Below are positions 25,273-32,853 of a stretch of DNA of 51,009 nucleotides, in pieces. The DNA comes from Phenylobacterium sp. Lineage in GTDB: Bacteria > Pseudomonadota > Alphaproteobacteria > Caulobacterales > Caulobacteraceae. Every line of letters starts with the position of its first letter. Position 1 is the first letter of the stretch. The notes below the pieces were generated by a model. That model worked only from the letters and a program-made list of their open reading frames with translations. It had not been told where the DNA came from and did not search any database. Location of the stretch: contig NZ_JAUSLW010000007.1 of NCBI RefSeq assembly GCF_030645195.1, positions 1 to 51,009 of the forward strand, given 5' to 3'. The position numbers and the translations under genes were made by a program.

Positions 25273-25311
25273 TTCTACGGCGCCCAGACCGGCATCATGA
25301 AAGAGGTGAAG
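25273..25311 (+). pseudogene. Remnant of a second I78 inhibitor gene 3' end
   Basis: The 39 bases at 25273-25311 match 24208-24246, the end of the I78 gene, with three mismatches (36/39). The match encodes FYGAQTGIMKEVK in the corresponding frame, against FYDAQTGIVKEVK. It has no start and no upstream domain, and stops exactly where the opposing phosphotransferase gene ends (25312). It appears to be the residue of a duplication or of an insertion event. Confidence 0.7.
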
Positions 25312-26160
25312 CTAAAGCCGGTCCAGCGCGGTTTGAATCGTCGTCAGCATGTCTGGCACGAACGGACTGGGATAGCGCCGGAGGGACCGGAGCAGGGCGA
25401 AGTGGTCGATCCAGGCGTCCTGCGCTGGCGGTAGGCCGCGATAGCCCGACATGAAGGCCGCAAGGCGCGCCTTGTCGCCATTCCTGGCCTGGCTGTCCAA
25501 GTAGCGCGCGCCGGGAAAGGCCTCGGTGACCACCAACGCGATGTCGAACACCTGTGGCGCGGTCCAGATGCCCGGCGCCTTGTCGAACAGTACGATGTCG
25601 CCGCCCCTTATCAGGGCGTTGTTCATATGCAGGTCACCATGCGCGACAGCGAACTCGTCGGGGTGGAACGCCAGCAGGGGGGCCAGGCGCTTTTCAATAC
25701 GATCAAGCAGTTGGGAGGGGATCCCGTCTTGGCGCCCGCGTTGCCTAGCCAGGCCGTCGCGGAGGGTGCGCTCAAGGAAGTCCGGCCAACTCGCGGCGAT
25801 CGGCAAGGCGGCCTCATTCAACTCCATGAAGCATCCGGGACGGATCGCATGCAGGGCGGCGATCGCCGCGCCCCAGCGTTCGCACAAGCTCAGAGACAGT
25901 GAGCGGCCGACTGTTACGGAGGCTTCTACATATTCGAGCAGAATCTCGTCTGGCCGCAGGCTGGGATGATCGATGACCTTCAGGCTCGGCAGGTTCGCGT
26001 TGGCGAGGGTCCTCTGGAAAAGCCGTTCAGCCCCGACATGGCGCGCCGTCTGACGTTTGAGCACGAATGTGCTGTCGCCGATCTCGACAAGATCGATGGT
26101 CGCGGCGCCGCCACCGCCGGCCAGCGGCCTGATCTTCTTGAGTTCAATCACCCTGTTCAA
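25312..26160 (-). CDS. Aminoglycoside-phosphotransferase-fold protein
   Basis: A 282-residue small-molecule kinase of the APH/choline-kinase fold. The nucleotide-binding Lys is probably Lys35 in STFVLKRQT. The catalytic loop VAHGDLHMNNALI has Asp176 and an Asn, and the Mg ligand is probably Asp193 in IVLFDKAPG. APH-fold proteins include antibiotic kinases but also many metabolic enzymes, so no resistance role is claimed. Its composition is less GC-rich than the neighbours and it abuts the I78 remnant, so it may be a later arrival. Confidence 0.8.
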   Translation of the reverse strand: MNRVIELKKIRPLAGGGGAATIDLVEIGDSTFVLKRQTARHVGAERLFQRTLANANLPSLKVIDHPSLRPDEILLEYVEASVTVGRSLSLSLCERWGAAIAALHAIRPGCFMELNEAALPIAASWPDFLERTLRDGLARQRGRQDGIPSQLLDRIEKRLAPLLAFHPDEFAVAHGDLHMNNALIRGGDIVLFDKAPGIWTAPQVFDIALVVTEAFPGARYLDSQARNGDKARLAAFMSGYRGLPPAQDAWIDHFALLRSLRRYPSPFVPDMLTTIQTALDRL

Positions 26161-26182
26161 CCTCGGCCTAGGCCGACCCGTC

Positions 26183-26890
26183 CTACTTGATCGCGAAGCA
26201 GTAGAAGAGCCCGGCGCCGCCGGTCGCCACCAGGTCGGGCTGGGAGCAGCTGCGGGTCTGGTGGGCGGAGTTCCAGGAGGTGGGGTTCTGGCCGCCGCCG
26301 ATGCGGTCGTGGTGGCCGACCATCGTCCGGCTCTCGGCCGACGAGGTCCAGTTGTTGCAGGTGAGGTTCGGCGGGGCGACGGGGGCGGGCGTGCCGACCG
26401 GGGCGTTGGCGGGCAGGGGCGAGGCCACCGGCGGGGCCAGACGGCCGTCGGTGAGCGAGCCGGTCATGATGTCGTGCTGGTTGGGGCTATCGCCGCGGCC
26501 CTTGACGGGGTTTCCCTTCTCGTCGAGGGAGTTGGCCTTGCCGGTCAGGGCCGCCTCGCTGTGCAGGTCGTCGAGGCTGGAGGCGATCTGCACGCCCTTG
26601 GCGTTGAACCAGGGACCCCTGCCGATGCGGTCGCGGGCGTTGAGGGCCTTGCCCTTGGCGTCCGTCGAGGAGAGGTAGGCATGCCATGTGTGGTCGCCGG
26701 CGCCGGCCTCCGTCGCCAGCTTCTGGCACCACGCGTCCGCGCCCTTCAAGCCCCCCAGGTCGCCGCCCTTGCCGGGGCCGACGCTGGTGATGAAGAAGGT
26801 CATCTTGGAGTGTTCCTTGGCGACGACCGCCCCGCCGGCCGCAACCATGACGATGGCCGCCGCGACGCCGCCGATGATCAGCTTGTTCAT
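26183..26890 (-). CDS. Secreted lectin-like protein
   Basis: A 235-residue exported protein starting at the ATG at 26890, with an N-terminal hydrophobic segment (LIIGGVAAAIVMVAAGGAVV). The mature part starts KMTFFITSVGPGKGGDLGGLKGADAWCQKLA, resembling DUF1554/endostatin-like and C-type-lectin-like secreted proteins. It has a Pro/Ala spacer near residues 150-175, and ends with cysteines in TCNNWTSS, TRSCSQPD and FYCFAIK. Ligand unknown; the family is read from motifs only. Confidence 0.72.
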   Translation of the reverse strand: MNKLIIGGVAAAIVMVAAGGAVVAKEHSKMTFFITSVGPGKGGDLGGLKGADAWCQKLATEAGAGDHTWHAYLSSTDAKGKALNARDRIGRGPWFNAKGVQIASSLDDLHSEAALTGKANSLDEKGNPVKGRGDSPNQHDIMTGSLTDGRLAPPVASPLPANAPVGTPAPVAPPNLTCNNWTSSAESRTMVGHHDRIGGGQNPTSWNSAHQTRSCSQPDLVATGGAGLFYCFAIK

Positions 26891-26957
26891 GCTTGCCTCC
26901 CTGGATTTGGCGGCGATGCTAGCAGGAACAAGGCCGATGTCTTGAGGGAGAGTTCGC

Positions 26958-27341
26958 ATGTCCGACCACGCCGCCGAGATCGCCGCCGCCCAGGGGGTGC
27001 TGGACGAGTTCATGGCGGGCTTCAACGCCCGCGACGTGGGGCGCTGGGACGCCACCTTCAACTTCCCGAGCGTGCGGCTGGCCTCGGGAACCCTGGTGAT
27101 CATCCAGGCGGGCGACCATAAGCCGGGCATGTTCGACCAGGGCGCCCTGGCGGAGTGGGACCATTCGGCCTGGGAGCGGCGCGAGGTGATCCACGCGGGC
27201 GCCGACAAGGTGCATATCGACACCCGCTTCACACGCTATCGCAAGGACGGCGGCGTGATCGGCGGGTTCGATTCAATCTATGTGATCACCCGCGAGAACG
27301 GCCACTGGGGCGTCAAGGCGCGGTCGAGCTACGCGCCTTGA
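26958..27341 (+). CDS. NTF2-like/SnoaL-type protein
   Basis: A 127-residue single-domain protein of the NTF2-like fold, with an N-terminal helix (QGVLDEFMAGFNARDVGRWDATFNFPS) that matches the usual opening of the cone-shaped ligand pocket and a C-terminal strand set ending DSIYVITRENGHWGVKARSSY. Members bind or transform small molecules; the ligand is unknown here. GGGAGAG precedes the ATG. Divergent from the lectin-like gene. Confidence 0.83.
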   Translation: MSDHAAEIAAAQGVLDEFMAGFNARDVGRWDATFNFPSVRLASGTLVIIQAGDHKPGMFDQGALAEWDHSAWERREVIHAGADKVHIDTRFTRYRKDGGVIGGFDSIYVITRENGHWGVKARSSYAP

Positions 27342-27344
27342 GCC

Positions 27345-28682
27345 TCACTTCACGACGCTGAAGGACCCCGCCGGGCCGGGGAAGACCACCGGGCTCTCAT
27401 AGCCGTCGGCGGAGATCGCCGAGACCCCGAAGAACCAGTCGTCGATGACCACGCCCTTGAGGGTCTCGGACGTGGCGGCCGTGTCCTTGGAATACCGCCA
27501 GCGCGGCGCCGTGGTCTCCCGCCAATGAACGCGATAACCCGCCGCGCCGGGGCTGGCGGACCAGGTGACTTTGGTGTCCGGCGAGACCGCGCCCTCGATC
27601 TTGACGTCCTGCGGCGGAGCCGGCGCCCGCGCCAGGGCCGCCATCATCACGACGTTGAGCTGGGTGACCTTGGCCAGGTAGGGGAAGTCGACCCCCTCGA
27701 TCGTGTCGCCATAGACCCGGCCATTCTCGGTGCGCAGGTCCTGGTGCTGGCGGTCGTAGTGCTCGGCGGCCTCAGTGACCCGGATGGCGGGGAAGCCGGC
27801 GTTCAGCATCTCCACCTGGTCGCCGCCGCGGCCATAGCGGTCGGTGCGGTAGACCATGACGACGTCCAAGCCCTTCAGATAGGTCTCGGCCAGGCCGTCG
27901 GCGAAGCGGGCGAGGTTGCGCGAGGGGGAGTCCACCTCGCCACCGTTGTAGCGGCGGCCATTGGCCTGGTCGGGGGTCTCGACGGCCTTGGTGCCCTCGG
28001 AGAAGACCCGGACCTGGCGGTCGTTGTGGACGCCGCTGGCGCCATGGGTGTTGCCGACGATGTCGTTGTTGAGGTCGGCCTCGACCCGCCAGCCGTGCTC
28101 CTTGGCGTAGGCGGCCAGGACCTTGCCGCCATAGAGGCCCTGTTCCTCCCCCTCCAGCACCGCGAAGACCAGGGTGGCGGGGAATTTATGCTTCGACAGC
28201 ACCCGGGCGGCCTCGATCACGGCGGCGGTCCCCGAGCCGTCGTCATTGGCGCCCGGCGCGTCGGAGGTGGCGTTCATGACGTCGGTGACCCGGCTGTCGA
28301 TGTGGCCGGAGATGACGATCACCCGGTCCGGATCGGTGGTCCCCTTCTGGATGGCCAGGATGGCGCCGATCTCGGTGGGGTTGGGCACCCGGCGGCCGGT
28401 GAAGGTCTGCTTGGGAACCGCGACGGTGAGGCAACCGCCGCAATCCTTTGAAATCGCCTCGAATTCTGCGGCGGTCCAGCGCTCGGCGGCGCCGATGCCG
28501 CGGGTAGGCGAGGCGCGGTCCGACAGGGTGTGGCGGGTGCCGAAGCCCACCAGCTTGGTGATGGTGGCATGAAGCCTCGCCTGCTGAACCTGCTTGGCGA
28601 TCTGAACCAGCTCGGGCTGCGGCTTGGCGGCGGCCGTCAACAGGGGGAAGGCGAGGAGGGCGGTGAGCAGGATGGGGCGCAT
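27345..28682 (-). CDS. M28-family metallopeptidase
   Basis: A 445-residue exported peptidase starting at the ATG at 28682, with a signal peptide (ILLTALLAFPLLTAAAKP). The M28 catalytic core has VIVISGHIDSR (first metal His and Asp), NDDGSGTAAVIEAARVL, VLEGEEQGLYGGK (catalytic Glu pair) and HGWRVEADLNNDIVGN with a metal Asp. The C-terminal 85 residues (DVKIEGAVSPDTKVTWSASP) form a fibronectin-III-like module. It is expected to act in the periplasm as an aminopeptidase. Confidence 0.92.
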   Translation of the reverse strand: MRPILLTALLAFPLLTAAAKPQPELVQIAKQVQQARLHATITKLVGFGTRHTLSDRASPTRGIGAAERWTAAEFEAISKDCGGCLTVAVPKQTFTGRRVPNPTEIGAILAIQKGTTDPDRVIVISGHIDSRVTDVMNATSDAPGANDDGSGTAAVIEAARVLSKHKFPATLVFAVLEGEEQGLYGGKVLAAYAKEHGWRVEADLNNDIVGNTHGASGVHNDRQVRVFSEGTKAVETPDQANGRRYNGGEVDSPSRNLARFADGLAETYLKGLDVVMVYRTDRYGRGGDQVEMLNAGFPAIRVTEAAEHYDRQHQDLRTENGRVYGDTIEGVDFPYLAKVTQLNVVMMAALARAPAPPQDVKIEGAVSPDTKVTWSASPGAAGYRVHWRETTAPRWRYSKDTAATSETLKGVVIDDWFFGVSAISADGYESPVVFPGPAGSFSVVK

Positions 28683-28759
28683 GGGGGACCTTCGCAAATC
28701 TATGACGACTGTTACGCCACGGACGCGCGCTTGCGAACCGCCTCTGCTAGGAAGCCGCC

Positions 28760-29371
28760 ATGAAACTCCCCATCGATATCGACAGCGTCAAAGGCTTCAT
28801 GGACCCGGCAGAGGGGGCGGCCCTCCACGTGGCGGCCCTGGCCTGCGCACCGCGCGGGCCGTGCCTGGAGATCGGCGCCTATTGCGGCAAGTCGGCGGTC
28901 TATCTGGGCACCGCCTGCCAGGCGGCGGGCGGGGTGCTGTTCTCCGTCGACCACCATCGCGGCTCGGAGGAGAACCAGCCGGGCTGGGAGTATCACGACG
29001 CCGAGCTGTGGGATGAGGCGGCCGGGGCCATGGACACCCTGCCGTTCCTGCGCACCACCCTGCGGCGGGCGGGATTGGAGGAGGTGGTCTTCCCGGTGGT
29101 GGGCCGCTCGGCCCTGATCGCCAAGGCCTGGGCGACGCCGCTCAGCTTCCTGTTCATCGACGGCGGCCACACGATGGAGGCCGCCCTGGGGGACTGGCGC
29201 CACTGGACGCCGCACCTGATGGCGGGCGGGACCCTGGCCATCCACGACGTGTTCCCCGATCCGGCGGACGGGGGCCGGCCGCCGTTCGAGATCTACCAGC
29301 GGGCCCTGGCCTCCGACCTCTATGAGGAGGTGGCGGCGGTGAAGAGTTTGCGGGTGCTGCGACGGGTGTAA
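28760..29371 (+). CDS. Class I SAM-dependent methyltransferase
   Basis: A 203-residue Rossmann-fold methyltransferase of the Methyltransf_24 type. The SAM-binding motif is CLEIGAYCGKSAVYLG, followed by LFSVDHHRGSEEN with the ribose-binding acidic residue, and FLFIDGGHTMEAALGDWR late in the domain. The acceptor is unknown. The gene is divergent from the M28 peptidase. Confidence 0.88.
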   Translation: MKLPIDIDSVKGFMDPAEGAALHVAALACAPRGPCLEIGAYCGKSAVYLGTACQAAGGVLFSVDHHRGSEENQPGWEYHDAELWDEAAGAMDTLPFLRTTLRRAGLEEVVFPVVGRSALIAKAWATPLSFLFIDGGHTMEAALGDWRHWTPHLMAGGTLAIHDVFPDPADGGRPPFEIYQRALASDLYEEVAAVKSLRVLRRV

Positions 29372-29403
29372 CGTGGAGCTGGGTCGCGCGTCGGAGGCAT
29401 CCA

Positions 29404-29679
29404 ATGACGGTGGTTGGTCACATTCGTACAGCAGGCATCGTCGCAGGGCTCTGCGGACTGGTTGTTGCGTCGATCGCCCTGAGTATGGCCTTCGAGTACA
29501 ACGGAAACCAAGGTGAGTTCTACGACTTCGAAACCGGATATCCGGTGTTATCGAGCGTCATTCCCCTGTTCTTGCTCTCCTTCATTGTCGGCGCTGTGCC
29601 CGGAGTGGCGCTTTATGCTGCGGTGGTCCCGATGGTGCGCGTTTTTATGAGACCTCGCATGCGACCTCCGCGGGGCTAG
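29404..29679 (+). CDS. Small two-segment membrane protein
   Basis: A 91-residue protein with two hydrophobic segments (IRTAGIVAGLCGLVVASIALSM and PLFLLSFIVGAVPGVALYAAVV) joined by an acidic loop, and a basic Arg-rich end (RVFMRPRMRPPRG). No family recognised. GGAGG lies six bases before the ATG. Codon use is less GC-biased than around it. Its stop overlaps the convergent gene end by four bases. Confidence 0.68.
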   Translation: MTVVGHIRTAGIVAGLCGLVVASIALSMAFEYNGNQGEFYDFETGYPVLSSVIPLFLLSFIVGAVPGVALYAAVVPMVRVFMRPRMRPPRG

Positions 29680-30725
29680 CGCGAGATCAGCACATCCGAC
29701 GCCGCTGACGCCCCAAGCCGGGCGTCGAAGGCCAGGATGGCGGCGGCCTGGGTCCAGGTGGGGCGTTCGCGGGGCCAGACGATCTGCTCGGCGAACTGCC
29801 AGCCCATCCAGAAGGCGCCGTCCTCGTCGCGGTGGTTGAGCTGGGAATCCAGCAGGGCGCAGGCGGCGGCCCGGGCGCCGAGGCCGAGCAGGGCCATGGC
29901 CAGCTCGCAGGACTCGGCCACCGTCACCCAGGGCTGGCTGGCCACGCAGCGGCAGCCGCGGCCGAGGACCGCGAAGCGGGGGGCGCGGGCCTCCAGCCTG
30001 GCGAAGGAGGCGCCCGGCGACAGCACCCCGGCCAGGGCCGGATAGTACCAGTCCATGGCGAAGTCGGAGCGGTCCTGCAGGCGGTCGAAGCGGTGGGGGG
30101 CGTTGCGGATGGCGTGGCTGAGGCGATCCTTGGCCAGGCGCCAGGCCGGCTGTGGGTCGCCCACCAGGTCGGCGAGCTTCAGGGCGCAGTCCAGGCTCTT
30201 GTGGATCGAGGAGGCACCCGCCAGCACCGAGTCATCCGCGGCGGTCCCGAAAGCCTCCTGGCTCCAGGAGATGTCGCCCTCCGGGTGCTGCAGGGTGAGG
30301 ACGAAATCGATGGCGGACCTGACCATGGGCCAGTAGCGGCGGGCGAAGGCCAGGTCGTTGTCGAGGCGGTAGCGGTGCCACAGGGCCACGGCGGGATAGG
30401 CGGCGAAATTGCTGTCGCGGAAGGCGGCGGCCGGGGTGCGGGCCATGTGCAGGCGGTCGGCCATGGGCAGGGTGTTGCCGTACTCGCCGAGCCAGGCGCC
30501 GGACGCCTCCTGCGACCAGGCCAGGTATTCGAAGCCCCGGTCGGCGGCGTCGAACTCGCCCATGGCGCCCAGGGCCATCAGGCATTCGGCGTGGTTCCAG
30601 GGATCCCAGGGCCCCTTGTCGAACCAGGGGATGGCGCCGTTGGCCTGTTGCTGGACCAGAATGACGTCCAGGGCGCCGGCATGGGGGGCCAGCGGGCCGC
30701 CGACGCGGTCGAAGGCCAGACTCAT
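29676..30725 (-). CDS. Alpha/alpha-toroid (glucoamylase/prenyltransferase-like) protein
   Basis: A 349-residue protein built of repeating helical hairpins with a conserved Trp/Asp-rich pattern: AIPWFDKGPWDPWNHAECLMAL, FEYLAWSQEASGAWLGEYG, AYPAVALWHRYRLDNDLAFARRYWP and FWMGWQFAEQIVWPRERPTWTQ. This is the alpha/alpha-toroid seen in glycoside hydrolases, glucoamylases and prenyltransferase-like proteins. It is translated third in the cluster, overlapping the methyltransferase stop by four bases. The clustering with a glycosyltransferase and methyltransferase favours a carbohydrate role; the reaction is unknown. Confidence 0.72.
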   Translation of the reverse strand: MSLAFDRVGGPLAPHAGALDVILVQQQANGAIPWFDKGPWDPWNHAECLMALGAMGEFDAADRGFEYLAWSQEASGAWLGEYGNTLPMADRLHMARTPAAAFRDSNFAAYPAVALWHRYRLDNDLAFARRYWPMVRSAIDFVLTLQHPEGDISWSQEAFGTAADDSVLAGASSIHKSLDCALKLADLVGDPQPAWRLAKDRLSHAIRNAPHRFDRLQDRSDFAMDWYYPALAGVLSPGASFARLEARAPRFAVLGRGCRCVASQPWVTVAESCELAMALLGLGARAAACALLDSQLNHRDEDGAFWMGWQFAEQIVWPRERPTWTQAAAILAFDARLGASAASDVLISR

Positions 30726-31441
30726 GCGAGGCCTTTACGGAAATAGAGCGCCACACTCTTGCCCATCAGCGGCGCCGTCACCGCCTCAAGGACACGGGTG
30801 AGGGCCGGGCGGTCCATCAGGTCCCAGACCAGGAAGCGGTGGTAGAGCTTCACCAGGGGATGGTCGTCGCGGCGGTCCCAGAAGGCGCACTTCAGCCACC
30901 AGTAGGGGGCGTGGAGGGCGTGGGCGTAGTGCTTGCCGCGATAGGCGAAGCCGAGCGCGCTGATGGCGCGGCGCAGGTCGGGCTCGTGGAAGATGCGGAC
31001 GTGACCGCCGGGCTGGTCGGCATAGCCGCCGGCGCCGGGGGCGAGCGCCCAGCAGATGCGTTCGGGCCAGGCGCGCGGCACGGTGGGCACGAAACGGCCG
31101 CCGGGCTTCAGCACGCGGCGGATCTCGGCGAGCGCCCTGTCGTAGTCGTGCAGGTGCTCAAGCACCTCCGAACAGATCACCACGTCGAAGGCCGCGTCGG
31201 AGAAGGGCAGGCGGTAGGCGTCCCCAGAGAGGAAGCTGGCAGCCGCGTCGCCAGAGCTCGGCGGCAGGTGGTCGAGGCCGTCGCGGGCCTTGATGAGGCT
31301 GGGGATATCGAGGTCCAGGCCCACGACATTGACGCCGGCGATCATGTGCAGGCCGTGGACGTGGCGGCCCTCGCCGCAGCCCAGGTCCAGGACCCAGTCG
31401 CCGGCCTTCAGGCCCAGGGTCTCAAGGCGGACGGTCAGCAT
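30722..31441 (-). CDS. Class I SAM-dependent methyltransferase
   Basis: A 239-residue methyltransferase of the Methyltransf_11 type. Motif I is WVLDLGCGEGRHVHGL, motif II has VVGLDLDIPSLIKA, and FDVVICSEVLEHLHDYDRALAEIRRVLKPGG is the classic post-I region. It sits between the glycosyltransferase (7-base overlap) and the toroid protein (4-base overlap). A glycan or glycolipid acceptor is inferred from context. Confidence 0.9.
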   Translation of the reverse strand: MLTVRLETLGLKAGDWVLDLGCGEGRHVHGLHMIAGVNVVGLDLDIPSLIKARDGLDHLPPSSGDAAASFLSGDAYRLPFSDAAFDVVICSEVLEHLHDYDRALAEIRRVLKPGGRFVPTVPRAWPERICWALAPGAGGYADQPGGHVRIFHEPDLRRAISALGFAYRGKHYAHALHAPYWWLKCAFWDRRDDHPLVKLYHRFLVWDLMDRPALTRVLEAVTAPLMGKSVALYFRKGLA

Positions 31442-32739
31442 TTGCGGGCCACGGCGCGGCGCAGGACGGTCTCGTAGGCGGCGGCGACCCGGCTCCAGGA
31501 AAAGGCGGTGCGGGCTCGCTGGCGGGCGGCGGCGCCCAGGTCGGCGCGGCGGGCGGGATCGTCCAGCAGGGCGGCGATGGCGCGGGCCAGGGCGGCGCTG
31601 TCGCCCCGGGCCACGACGACGCCGGCGTCGCCCACCACCTCGGGCAGGGCGCCGCCGTCGGTGACGATGACCGGGGCGCCGCAGCTCATGGCCTCGGCGG
31701 CGGGCAGGCCGAAGCCTTCATAGAGGGAGGGGGTCACGCAGATTGTCGCGCGGGCATATTGCTCGGCCACCTCCTCGTTGCTGAGGTCGTGGATGAAGCT
31801 GACGCGGTCCAGCAGGTTGAGGTCGTCCAGCATCTGCGCGGTCGGACCCTCGCGCAGCTTGCCGATGACGACGAGTTCCAGGCGCGGATAGGTTTCCAGC
31901 AGGGTGGAATAGGCCTCGATCAGGTGCTTGAGCCCCTTCAGCGGCACGTCGGCGCTGGCGGTGGTGAGCAGGCGGTTGTCCCGGCGGCGGATGTCCGGCT
32001 GGGGCTTGTAGATCTCCTGGTCGATGCCGAGGTGGATGACGTTCATCACCTGGGGGTCGACGTCCAGGCACAGGGCCACGTCTCGGGCCGCGGCCTCGGA
32101 GACCAGGATGACGTCGTTGAGCCTGGGGGCGACCTTCTCCTGCATCTTCAGGAACGAGTACCACTGGGCGATCAGCAGGCGCATGCCCCACCTAGGCTCG
32201 GCGGCGAGCGCCAGCTCCAGGTCGCGGCGGATCGGGTGGTGGACGACGCCGACCACCGGCAAGCCGGCCCGCTCGATCTCCAGCAGGCCCTGGCTGAGGG
32301 ACTGGTTGTCCAGCACCACGTCGTAGTCGCGGCGGTGGGCGCGCAGGTACCGGGCGGCGCGGCGACCGAAGCTCCACGGCTCCATGAACTTGCCGGCCCA
32401 GTGGCCGAAATATTCGGCGGTGTCGGTCCAGCTCACCAGGTGCTTCCAGCGCAGGGCGCGGTGGCCGTTGTGCGGCTGGTTGTAGAGATCCAGGGACGGC
32501 AGCGTGATGAGGCGCACGCCGGCCGGGACGTCCGGATAGGGCGGGCCTGACAGGATGTCGACGCTGTGGCCCCGGCGAGCCAGGGCCGCGGCGGCCTGGC
32601 TGAGATAGACCCCCTGGCCGCCGACCCGCGGATCGGAGCGGTAGGAGAGGAAGGCGATGCGCAGGGGCGGCTGATCGAGCGCCCCGGAGGGCGCACGCGT
32701 CTCGGAGACGCCGACGGGGGGAGAGGGTGTTTTCAGCAT
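31435..32739 (-). CDS. GT4-family glycosyltransferase
   Basis: A 434-residue GT-B glycosyltransferase. The N-domain has IAFLSYRSDPRVGGQGVYLSQ for acceptor/nucleotide-loop contacts; the C-domain has VIGKLREGPTAQML, and the GT4 E-x7-E motif is in SLYEGFGLPAAEAMSCGAPVIV. A Pro-rich N-terminal tail of about 25 residues precedes the fold. No membrane segment. First gene of the three-gene reverse operon; its product probably transfers a sugar to an unidentified lipid or polymer. Confidence 0.92.
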   Translation of the reverse strand: MLKTPSPPVGVSETRAPSGALDQPPLRIAFLSYRSDPRVGGQGVYLSQAAAALARRGHSVDILSGPPYPDVPAGVRLITLPSLDLYNQPHNGHRALRWKHLVSWTDTAEYFGHWAGKFMEPWSFGRRAARYLRAHRRDYDVVLDNQSLSQGLLEIERAGLPVVGVVHHPIRRDLELALAAEPRWGMRLLIAQWYSFLKMQEKVAPRLNDVILVSEAAARDVALCLDVDPQVMNVIHLGIDQEIYKPQPDIRRRDNRLLTTASADVPLKGLKHLIEAYSTLLETYPRLELVVIGKLREGPTAQMLDDLNLLDRVSFIHDLSNEEVAEQYARATICVTPSLYEGFGLPAAEAMSCGAPVIVTDGGALPEVVGDAGVVVARGDSAALARAIAALLDDPARRADLGAAARQRARTAFSWSRVAAAYETVLRRAVARKC

Positions 32740-32853
32740 CGCCGATGTCCTTAACGCGCCAGCGGGCGAAAGGACTAGGTCGAATGCCGGGTATGGGCCC
32801 GGAATGTTGTTTCAGGACGGAATTGTGTCGGCTGGCGGGCGTGGGGGTGGGCC

